A stretch of 6,544 nucleotides of DNA, taken from Chloroflexota bacterium (lineage in GTDB: Bacteria > Chloroflexota > Anaerolineae > UBA1429). A program made the position numbers and the translations under genes. Below the pieces are notes generated by a model. The model saw nothing but the letters and a program-made list of their open reading frames with translations, did no database searches and was not told the origin of the DNA. Shown one piece after another: positions 1 through 5,969 of the stretch; position 1 is the stretch's first letter; each line of letters opens with the position of its first letter. The stretch is taken from positions 1-6,544 of the forward strand of contig JAAZBY010000165.1 in the NCBI GenBank assembly GCA_012513595.1, given 5' to 3'.

Positions 1-778
1 CGAGCACCAGGAAGGCGCCGCCGAGCGCGGCCAGCATCCCGCCGATGGTGGTGTTGATGTACCGCCAGCGGTTGACGTTGATGCCCACCGTGTCTGCCGC
101 GCGGGGGTGCTCGCCGATGGCCCGCGTCCGCAACCCCCAGCGGCTGCGGAAGAGTAGTATCTGCATGGCCACCACCAGCACCAACGCCAGGTAAGTCAAC
201 AGGCCGTTGGTGAACAGTAGCTGCCCCAACACCGGTATGCGCGACAGGAGCGGGATGCTGATATCCCCGAACTTGCCCGTCGATACCCAGTCGGGCGAGA
301 ACAGGTAGGTCGACAGGCCGCCGGCCAGGATGATCATCACCGTGCCCGAGATGACCTGGTTCATGCGGAAGCGGATCGAGAACAGCGCGTGGACAAAGCC
401 CATCACCCCGCCCACCAGGACGGCCGCCGCGGTGGCCAGGAAAAGGCTGAGCGGCAAAGGCAGCGGCGTGGTGTGGGATTTGACCACAAAGGCCCCGAAA
501 GCGCCGGCCAGCATCATCCCCTCGATGCCGATGTTGATGATGCCCGAGCGCTCACAGAGGATGCCCGATAGGGCGCCAAAGATCAGCGGCACCGCCGCGC
601 GCAGGGTAAAGCGCAGCACGCCGGTGCCCAGGAAGGTGCGCAGCGGCCCCTGGCCCAGGCGGGTGGTGCCCACCAGGATGGCCAGGAGGGCCAGCAACGC
701 CGCCACGGCGATGCTGATCCAGGCCGACGAGCGGGTGACGGCCAGCAGCCGGCGACCGGCACGGTCTCGGATGGACAT
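1..778 (-). CDS. ABC transporter inner-membrane permease, NupQ/YufQ type (3' end beyond window)
   Basis: Second permease of a nucleoside-type ABC importer (BPD_transp_2 superfamily), expected to pair with the permease encoded just upstream to form the membrane channel. I translated the minus strand from ATG at 778-776; the frame stays open for 259 codons to the left edge, so perhaps 50-60 C-terminal residues are missing judged by the usual 300-320. Hydrophobic helices lie near residues 20-37, 60-75, 85-100, 110-135, 143-160 and 190-210. Family motifs are visible: INIGIEGMML at 81-90 and MNQVISGTVMIILAGGLSTYLF-like helix at about 139-160, then the conserved cytoplasmic stretch GLRTRAIGEHPRAADTVGIN around 215-234. 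The start is one base after the TAG of the preceding permease, and a GGAGGG Shine-Dalgarno (783-788) sits inside the end of that gene, so translation is probably coupled. Transported ligand is inferred from the family (nucleosides or related purine compounds), not shown. Confidence 0.93.
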   Translation of the reverse strand, partial: MSIRDRAGRRLLAVTRSSAWISIAVAALLALLAILVGTTRLGQGPLRTFLGTGVLRFTLRAAVPLIFGALSGILCERSGIINIGIEGMMLAGAFGAFVVKSHTTPLPLPLSLFLATAAAVLVGGVMGFVHALFSIRFRMNQVISGTVMIILAGGLSTYLFSPDWVSTGKFGDISIPLLSRIPVLGQLLFTNGLLTYLALVLVVAMQILLFRSRWGLRTRAIGEHPRAADTVGINVNRWRYINTTIGGMLAALGGAFLVL

Positions 779-779
779 G

Positions 780-1943
780 CTACCCTCCCCAGCCCGTCGC
801 CAGCTTGGTCTCGGCGAGGTCTTCCTCGGGGGCGCGCTTGCGGAAGCGGTACAGGGTGCGGATGATCTCCGGCGCGGCCACGAACACCAGCACCAGCGCC
901 TGCACCACCTGGATGATCTCGCTCCGGACGCCCGACTCGAACTGCATCTTGGCGGAGCCGCCGTACAGCCCGCCGAGGAGGAGCGCCCCCAGCAGCACGC
1001 CCAGCGGGTCGTTCTTGGCCAGGAGGGCCACGGTGATCCCCTCAAAGCCGGCCGAGCCGGTGAACTCCGGGGCGAAGCGCTGGTGCAGGCCGAGCGTCTC
1101 CACTGTGCCGGCCAGCCCCGCCAGCCCCCCGGCGATGGCCATCGTCGCCACCATGGTCCAGTTCACGCGGATGCCGGCGTAGCGCGCCGCGGCCGTCGAG
1201 GCGCCCACGGTGCGGATCTCAAAGCCAAAGGTCGAATGCCGCAGCACCCACCAGATGACGAGCACCGCCAGCAGGGCGATGCCGATCCCCCAGTGCACGC
1301 GCGTGAACACCGCGGGGAAGAACTGCGGCAGGCGGGCCGTCTCGAGCACCGGCGCCGTCTGAGAGATGCCCCGCGCGGCCGCCACCGGGTCAGACAGGGG
1401 GCCGGGCTGCTGGCCCTGCGTGCCGCCGGCGTAGACGAGCCAGCCGGTGAACAGCGAGGCCAGATAGTTGAGCATGATGGTGGTGATCACCTCGTGGGCG
1501 CCGCGCCAGACCTTCAGGAGGCCGGGGATGGCGCCCCACAGGGCGCCCGCCAGGAAGCCGGCCAACACGGCCAGGGGCAGGTGGATCCAGATGGGCAGCC
1601 CCTCGATGGAGACGCCCACCGCCACCGAGGCGGCGGTGCCCATCATGTACTGCCCCGAGGCCCCGATGTTGAACATCCCCGCTCGGAAGGCAAAGGCCAC
1701 CGACAGCCCGGTGAGGATAAAGGGCGTGGCCGTCCGCATCGTGCGCGAGACGGCTTCGGCCGAGCCCAGCGCGCCCCGCACCAGGCCCTGGTAGGCGTCG
1801 ACGGGGTTGTCACCCGAGAGGAGCATGATGACCGCGCCGAGCAGGAAGGCCGTGGCCATGGCCAGGGCGGGGATTACCAAGGGCCGGCCCAGGTGAACCA
1901 GCCAGCGGGAAGTGTTGCTGCCAGGATCGACGGGATCACCCAT
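780..1943 (-). CDS. ABC transporter inner-membrane permease, NupP/YufP type
   Basis: First permease of the nucleoside-type ABC importer (BPD_transp_2 superfamily), 387 residues, complete. About eight to ten hydrophobic helices are visible; one near residues 22-43 follows a short polar N-terminus. Diagnostic motifs are FNIGASGQYMMG (91-102), the cytoplasmic EVITTIMLNYLA (151-162), which resembles the ATPase-coupling region of the family, and EGITVALLAKNDPLGVLLGA (301-320). The C-terminal tail after about residue 365 is charged. I chose ATG at 1943-1941 because AGGAG lies five bases upstream (1949-1953). An in-frame TTG at 1967-1965 would add eight residues but has no Shine-Dalgarno. The lipoprotein gene ends 94 bases upstream and the second permease starts one base downstream. 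Together they are one transport unit, although the usual ATPase gene is absent between lipoprotein and permease. Ligand inferred as nucleoside-like from the family. Confidence 0.95.
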   Translation of the reverse strand: MGDPVDPGSNTSRWLVHLGRPLVIPALAMATAFLLGAVIMLLSGDNPVDAYQGLVRGALGSAEAVSRTMRTATPFILTGLSVAFAFRAGMFNIGASGQYMMGTAASVAVGVSIEGLPIWIHLPLAVLAGFLAGALWGAIPGLLKVWRGAHEVITTIMLNYLASLFTGWLVYAGGTQGQQPGPLSDPVAAARGISQTAPVLETARLPQFFPAVFTRVHWGIGIALLAVLVIWWVLRHSTFGFEIRTVGASTAAARYAGIRVNWTMVATMAIAGGLAGLAGTVETLGLHQRFAPEFTGSAGFEGITVALLAKNDPLGVLLGALLLGGLYGGSAKMQFESGVRSEIIQVVQALVLVFVAAPEIIRTLYRFRKRAPEEDLAETKLATGWGG

Positions 1944-1989
1944 GCGGACTCCTGTGTGGGGAAACAAGGCGAGACTGTGGGTCCACTGG

Positions 1990-2020
1990 CACTGAGGGGA
2001 GGCGCAGCCTCCCCTCAGTG
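1990..2020 (-). other. Perfect 14-bp stem-loop between lipoprotein and permease genes
   Basis: Arms 1990-2003 (CACTGAGGGGAGGC) and 2007-2020 are exact reverse complements around a three-base loop. The hairpin starts 18 bases past the lipoprotein stop. On the transcribed strand it is followed by CCAGTGGACCC, with no U-run, so it does not look like a complete intrinsic terminator. By analogy with hairpins between binding-protein and permease genes in other ABC importers (for example malE-malF), it may protect the 3' end of the lipoprotein message or partly attenuate read-through, giving more lipoprotein than permease. The structure is seen directly; the role is inferred. Confidence 0.8.
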
Positions 2021-2037
2021 GTCACTGTGCTGGGCGA

Positions 2038-3060
2038 CTATTCGCCGTAGCCGGTCTTGATCGAGCCGTCCTTGAGGCCGGCCGCGATCCGCACCAACTC
2101 GTCCTTGAGCTCGGTGGGGAGCTTCTCCTCAAAGTCGTGGTAGGGGGCCAGGCCGGCATCGCCATAGATCTGCCCGCCCTCGAAGGTGCCGTCGGCGACC
2201 TTCTTGATCAGCATGGTGACGCCGCCGCGCACCGACTTGATGGCGGAGGAGACCAGGCAAGGATGGGCGCCGGGCAGCGTCTCCCACTGGTCGGTGTCGA
2301 CGCCGATGCAGTAGCCGCCCTCATGCGTGGCCATCTCCTCGAGCGCGCCGTTGCCCGTCTGGCCGCCGGCAGCAAAGACCACGTCGGCCCCGCCGTCGAT
2401 GGCCTGGGCAGCCGTCGCCGCGCCCCACTCCGGGTCAGTAAAGGCCTGGGCGATCTCACCGGGGTGGTAGGCGGAGATGATGTTCATGTCCGCCTTGACG
2501 GTGCGGGCGCCGGCCTCGTAGCCCTCGCGGAAGGCCACCACGGCCGGGATCAGGTCCGTGCCGAACACGCCGGCGATGGTGCCGGAGGTGGTCAGGTTGG
2601 CGGCCAGCACGCCGGCCAGGTAGCCCGCGTGGTCCTCATGGAAGACGAGGCCCGCCACGTTGGGGGTCACCTCGGCCTGGAACTGGTCGACGCCGATGAA
2701 CTTGATGTCGGGGAACTGCTTGGCCATCTCGATGGTGGCATCGCCGAGGGCAAAGCCCACGGTCACGATGACGTCGTAGCCGGCATCGGTAAACTGGCGG
2801 ATGTTGTCCTCATAGTCGGTGGCGGCGCGGGTCTCCACATAGTTGGCCTCGGCGCCGAGCTCACCGGCGGCGTCCTGGACGCCTTCCCAGGCCGACTGGT
2901 TGAAGGTGCGGTCGTTCACGCGGCCGACGTCGGTCACCAAACCGATCTTGAGCTTGGCGGCGGGCTCCGCGGTCCCCGCGGCGGGGGTGACCGTACAAGC
3001 GGTGACCACCATCGAGAGGATGAGGAGCAGGGCGGCGAGAGACGCGACGGTTCTGCGCAT
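2038..3060 (-). CDS. BMP/PnrA-family substrate-binding lipoprotein of a nucleoside-type ABC importer
   Basis: Extracytoplasmic ligand-binding component of the ABC importer encoded downstream; 340 residues, the normal size. It begins with a lipoprotein signal: MRRT basic start, hydrophobic stretch to about residue 19, then lipobox V-T-A-C with the lipidated Cys at 22, followed by an Ala/Pro/Thr-rich linker. The mature domain opens with VTDVGRVNDRTFNQSAW (42-58), the hallmark of the BMP/Med/PnrA family, and continues with the alternating beta/alpha pattern of periplasmic-binding folds, including GGADVVFAAGGQTGNG (223-238), IGVDTDQ (252-258) and SSAIKSVRGG (271-280). Cys251 and Cys268 could form a disulfide (inference). 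The start ATG at 3060-3058 is preceded by GGAGGT (3064-3069); an upstream in-frame extension to 3180 would put about 40 residues ahead of the signal peptide and is rejected. Family members bind purine nucleosides; some bind other ligands (autoinducer-2, riboflavin), so specificity is inferred. Confidence 0.96.
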   Translation of the reverse strand: MRRTVASLAALLLILSMVVTACTVTPAAGTAEPAAKLKIGLVTDVGRVNDRTFNQSAWEGVQDAAGELGAEANYVETRAATDYEDNIRQFTDAGYDVIVTVGFALGDATIEMAKQFPDIKFIGVDQFQAEVTPNVAGLVFHEDHAGYLAGVLAANLTTSGTIAGVFGTDLIPAVVAFREGYEAGARTVKADMNIISAYHPGEIAQAFTDPEWGAATAAQAIDGGADVVFAAGGQTGNGALEEMATHEGGYCIGVDTDQWETLPGAHPCLVSSAIKSVRGGVTMLIKKVADGTFEGGQIYGDAGLAPYHDFEEKLPTELKDELVRIAAGLKDGSIKTGYGE

Positions 3061-3130
3061 GGTACCTCCAGATGCTGAGTGCTGCCCGAACACCTGCGGC
3101 CGGGCGTGCGGCGAACTGCGACACTGCTGC

Positions 3131-3144
3131 GGCGCCGTGGCGCC
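3131..3144. promoter_or_regulatory. Inverted repeat at the predicted transcription start of the lipoprotein gene
   Basis: GGCGCC-GT-GGCGCC: two identical six-base palindromic arms separated by two bases, lying just downstream of the candidate -10 box at 3151-3156, about where transcription would begin. It could be an operator for a dimeric regulator of the transporter, or just a small 5'-end hairpin. High local GC content makes chance occurrence quite possible. Confidence 0.3.
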
Positions 3145-3150
3145 TAACGC

Positions 3151-3180
3151 ACAATAGCACGAACCGGGGCGGCTGCGCAA
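3151..3180 (-). promoter_or_regulatory. Candidate sigma70-type promoter for the transporter operon
   Basis: Read on the minus strand: -35 TTGCGC (3180-3175), an 18-base spacer, then -10 TATTGT (3156-3151, four of six consensus bases). Transcription would start near 3143-3145, leaving a leader of about 85 bases before the lipoprotein ATG. The same -35 hexamer is found at the glyA promoter. The site lies inside the gap between the fold-back repeat and the gene, which suits an operon expressed independently of glyA. Confidence 0.45.
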
Positions 3181-3305
3181 GTCCCCGCGAGTGCGAAAGA
3201 GGGATTCACCACCGAGCCACGGAGGCCACGGAGAGGAAAAGAAGGACAGGATTTGCAGGATTGGGGGAGGCGAATGGGGCGACGCCGGGGTGTGGCGTGG
3301 CCGGT

Positions 3306-3332
3306 AATCCTGTCAATCCTGTAAATCCTGTC
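3306..3332. repeat. Three tandem copies of a 9-base unit AATCCTGT(C/A)
   Basis: Units at 3306-3314 (AATCCTGTC), 3315-3323 (AATCCTGTA) and 3324-3332 (AATCCTGTC) abut exactly. The last two are also the right arm of the inner inverted repeat with 3245-3262; the first has no partner on the left, so the element is asymmetric by one unit, which suggests unit gain or loss. Confidence 0.9.
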
Positions 3333-3343
3333 TTCCCCTTTCC

Positions 3344-3422
3344 TTCTCTTCTCAGTGCCCTCCGTGCCTCCGTGGTGGTTATTTCTCTTCTCTTCTCCGT
3401 GCCCTCTGTGGCTCCGTGGTGA
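3344..3422. repeat. Direct duplication of the outer repeat arm (two 35-base copies)
   Basis: Copy one is 3344-3378 and copy two 3388-3422, starting TTCTCTTCTC and ending CTCCGTGGTG plus one base. They match at 31 of 35 positions with a nine-base gap between them. Only one complementary arm exists on the left (3207-3240), so it can pair with either copy, giving two alternative fold-backs. Confidence 0.88.
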
Positions 3423-3443
3423 GTCTCCCTCCCCCTCTTCCCC

Positions 3444-4751
<1,308 letters not shown>

Positions 4752-4860
4752 GCCAAGCCTCCTGGTTCTGGTGCGCCGGCAGTAGTGTTCCACGAAAAAG
4801 GGGCCCGTCACGCGCCCCCGTGGGGCCGCGATGAGGAGCCCCAACGCTGCCAGTCTGTAT
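4752..4860 (-). promoter_or_regulatory. Structured glyA 5' leader, candidate attenuator
   Basis: If transcription starts about seven bases after the -10 box, the leader is roughly 108 nt. Three mutually constrained pairings are visible on the RNA strand. A long-range stem joins CUGGCAG (4853-4847) to CUGCCGG (4782-4776), seven pairs with one G-U. A terminator-type hairpin (4827-4802) lies inside it. A competing stem joins GGGGC (4842-4838) to GCCCC (4826-4822), which uses the same bases as the terminator's 5' arm and so could act as an antiterminator. It does not resemble the glycine or THF-I riboswitch consensus as I remember them. Regulation is inferred; ligand or factor unknown. Confidence 0.45.
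4795..4827 (-). terminator. Intrinsic-terminator-like hairpin in the glyA leader
   Basis: On the minus strand GGCCC-CACG (4827-4819), a six-base loop, CGTG (4812-4809), a two-base AC bulge and GGGCC (4806-4802) make a nine-pair GC-rich stem, followed by CC and then TTTTT (4799-4795). It sits downstream of the glyA promoter and 44 bases before the ATG, so it could attenuate glyA as well as stop read-through from the upstream membrane-protein gene. The U-run is short and offset by two bases, so strength is uncertain. Confidence 0.55.
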
Positions 4861-4865
4861 GTTCT

Positions 4866-4894
4866 ATTATAGGAAGGTGCGCCCGCGGGCGCAA
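4866..4894 (-). promoter_or_regulatory. Sigma70-type promoter of glyA
   Basis: On the minus strand a perfect -10 TATAAT (4871-4866) stands 17 bases from TTGCGC (4894-4889; three of six -35 consensus bases). It is the only AT-rich patch in a very GC-rich gap and points at glyA, 115 bases upstream of its ATG. The spacer is occupied by a perfect palindrome, listed separately. Confidence 0.7.
4878..4893. promoter_or_regulatory. Perfect 16-bp palindrome in the glyA promoter spacer, candidate operator
   Basis: TGCGCCCGCGGGCGCA reads identically on both strands and covers the distal part of the spacer and most of the -35 hexamer of the glyA promoter. A dimeric regulator bound there would block RNA polymerase. 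The sequence does not match the PurR box I know, and its GC content makes chance more likely than for a mixed sequence, but the position is what an operator would have. Confidence 0.45.
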
Positions 4895-4927
4895 AACGGG
4901 CGGCCGGCGCCCTGGGCCGCGGGGCCC
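4893..4927 (-). terminator. Twin GC hairpins with a short T-run after the membrane-protein gene
   Basis: Directly after the TAA of the upstream gene the minus strand gives GGGCC-CCGC-GGCCC (4927-4914), then GGGCG-CCGGC-CGCCC (4912-4898), then G and TTTT (4896-4893). Each stem has only five pairs, all G-C, and the T-run is four long, so this is a weak intrinsic-terminator candidate. The last two Ts are also the first two bases of the glyA -35 box, so terminator and promoter abut. Confidence 0.4.
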
Positions 4928-5905
4928 TTACCCCCGCGCCATCATCTGGGCCTGGTGCAGGGCGATGATCCGGTCACGGAAAAAGATGAACAGCGCCGCC
5001 ATCAGGCCGGTGCCGATAAAGGCGTTGGCCACGATGGCCCCCACCGTCCCCGCCGTGGTGCCCATCAGCAGGCCCCACAGGTAGCCCAGCCCCGCCGAGA
5101 TGACGTTCACCAGCGCGAACAGCCCCAGCGCCTGCCGGAACGACGAGCGCACCACCAGGAAGCTCTGCTGCAGCGCCGCCACGGGGCCCGCCTCGGCCAG
5201 GGTGATCGCCTGGGGCACATAAAATGCGTAAAAGATGACCCACAGCGCTAAAAGCCACATGCCGGACATCACCAGGACCATCACCACCTGGGTCAGCCCG
5301 CCGGCCCCCAACAGGGCAAAGACCTGCGCGGCCAGCACCAGGAAGGTCCCCACGCCAAACAGCCCCAGCAGGCCGGCCAGCACGATGCCCCCCACCGCCA
5401 CGGTGCGCAGCCAAAAGACGGGCACCTGGTGGCCCAGTTCGCGGAGGTTGTTCCTCTCGCGGCGGGCCTGTTGGGCCAGCAGCGTCCAGTAGCAGCAGGC
5501 CACAAAGAGCCCCAGCCCCACGAGGACGACCGCCATGCCCACCCCCTGGCGCGGGGCCGTCACGCCGATCACCTCGTCGTGGGCGGCGTCGATGGGGCGC
5601 AGGCTGGCCACGCTGGGCAAGAGCAGGCGGTTGACCGAAAGGAGCGAGAGGAGGTTGAACTCCTCGGCCAGGGGGCGCAACAGGTCCAGCTGCTCAGCGG
5701 CGGAGGCCACGTTGGCCGCCCCGGCGCCCTCGGCCGTCTCGGCGGCCACGTCCTGCACGTAGGCGGCGAGCGCGTCGTACACCGGCAGCACCGATACCTT
5801 GGGGGCGGCCAGGAGGGCCAGATCCAAGAGAAGCGGGATGAGGATCAGCCAGGGTTTGCGAACCGCCGTCTCAAAGCCGGCGGTCAGTGTGTCGATGATG
5901 CCCAA
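4928..5905 (-). CDS. Unrecognised multi-pass membrane protein
   Basis: 325 residues, complete, function unknown. A short amphipathic start, [20 protein letters not shown] (residues 10-29), leads into the first membrane helix (20-35). A soluble, Ala/Glu-rich stretch follows (about 42-115), probably outside the membrane. Further helices lie near 121-142, 166-190, 190-202, 205-230, 260-282 and 286-309. The loop [24 protein letters not shown] (237-260) resembles the conserved internal loop of several uncharacterised bacterial membrane families (YciC/DUF975-like), but I cannot assign it to one. The protein ends with a short charged tail. I start it at TTG 5905-5903 because AAGGAGG (5915-5921) lies nine bases upstream; the only earlier in-frame option, GTG 5929-5927, would put that Shine-Dalgarno inside the gene. 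It follows the coiled-coil gene by 63 bases and is possibly co-transcribed with it. Confidence 0.85.
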   Translation of the reverse strand: MGIIDTLTAGFETAVRKPWLILIPLLLDLALLAAPKVSVLPVYDALAAYVQDVAAETAEGAGAANVASAAEQLDLLRPLAEEFNLLSLLSVNRLLLPSVASLRPIDAAHDEVIGVTAPRQGVGMAVVLVGLGLFVACCYWTLLAQQARRERNNLRELGHQVPVFWLRTVAVGGIVLAGLLGLFGVGTFLVLAAQVFALLGAGGLTQVVMVLVMSGMWLLALWVIFYAFYVPQAITLAEAGPVAALQQSFLVVRSSFRQALGLFALVNVISAGLGYLWGLLMGTTAGTVGAIVANAFIGTGLMAALFIFFRDRIIALHQAQMMARG

Positions 5906-5914
5906 GTATCGTGT

Positions 5915-5921
5915 CCTCCTT
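5915..5921 (-). promoter_or_regulatory. Strong Shine-Dalgarno deciding a TTG start
   Basis: AAGGAGG on the minus strand, seven consecutive bases complementary to the 16S rRNA tail, nine bases before TTG 5905-5903. It is the strongest site in the window and fixes the start of the membrane-protein gene despite the rare initiator codon. Confidence 0.75.
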
Positions 5922-5948
5922 AGCCGCACGTTCCATCGTACCGTAAGC

Positions 5949-5969
5949 GGCGCCCGGCCGGCGGGCGCC
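5949..5969 (-). other. Perfect 8-bp GC stem-loop overlapping the coiled-coil gene's stop codon
   Basis: GGCGCCCG (5949-5956) and CGGGCGCC (5962-5969) pair exactly around a five-base loop; the distal base is the third base of the TAG stop of the coiled-coil gene. No T-run follows on the minus strand (GCTTACGG), so it is not a typical intrinsic terminator. It may mark the message 3' end or modulate read-through into the membrane-protein gene. Confidence 0.6.

Larger units (their letters stand above)
3207..3422. repeat. Nested inverted-repeat (fold-back) intergenic element
   Basis: Three concentric layers are visible. Outer: 3207-3240 (CACCACCGAGCCACGGAGGC and on) is the reverse complement of 3388-3421 at 29 of 34 positions, and of 3344-3377 at 28 of 34. 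Inner: 3245-3262 (GACAGGATTTGCAGGATT) against 3315-3332 at 17 of 18. Apex: ACGCC (3282-3286) with GGCGT (3294-3298) around a seven-base loop. The whole can fold as one long imperfect hairpin about 215 bases long. There is no transposase and no clear target-site duplication. I recall similar CACGGAG/AATCCTGT-type sequences as dispersed intergenic repeats in several bacterial groups, which suggests a REP- or MITE-like repeat rather than a unique element; copy number cannot be judged from one window. Confidence 0.85.
3061..3443. other. 383-base intergenic region, non-coding
   Basis: Between the glyA stop and the lipoprotein start. From high to low coordinates it holds a short pyrimidine-rich stretch (3423-3443), the fold-back repeat element (3207-3422), a candidate promoter (3151-3180), a small inverted repeat (3131-3144) and the lipoprotein ribosome-binding site (3064-3069). 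Reading frames crossing it give low-complexity peptides dictated by the repeat, with no start signal or recognisable domain. No U-run terminator for glyA is visible on the minus strand, so the repeat itself is the only strong secondary structure after glyA. Confidence 0.8.

Noticed and set aside
330..2060. Long plus-strand open frame (576 codons) and shorter ones across the permease genes
   Set aside because: It lies antisense to two clear permeases, its translation is Arg/Pro/Gly/His-rich with no domain, and long antisense frames are expected opposite GC-rich genes.
2137..3078. Plus-strand open frame of 313 codons opposite the lipoprotein gene
   Set aside because: Low-complexity Gly/Val/Asp/His translation, no ribosome-binding site seen, and complete overlap with an unmistakable BMP-family gene.
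3061..3180. Extended N-terminus for the lipoprotein (start at 3180)
   Set aside because: It would place about 40 residues before a complete signal peptide and lipobox and remove the candidate promoter and GGAGGT site from the non-coding gap.
3207..3422. CRISPR array from the repeated CACGGAG/AATCCTGT units
   Set aside because: Repeats are short, partly abutting or nine bases apart, and inverted; there are no regular unique spacers and no cas genes.
3207..3422. Insertion sequence or transposon remnant with coding capacity
   Set aside because: No transposase frame or remnant within the arms and no clear target-site duplication; a small non-coding fold-back repeat fits better.
4752..4844. Extended GlyA N-terminus from TTG at 4844
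   Set aside because: ATG 4751 has an ideal AGGAGG six bases upstream, while the extra 31 codons run through the terminator hairpin; the extension lies outside the conserved fold.
5935..5940. TACGAT as a -10 box for the membrane-protein gene
   Set aside because: No -35-like hexamer 16-18 bases upstream; that stretch is the GC hairpin.
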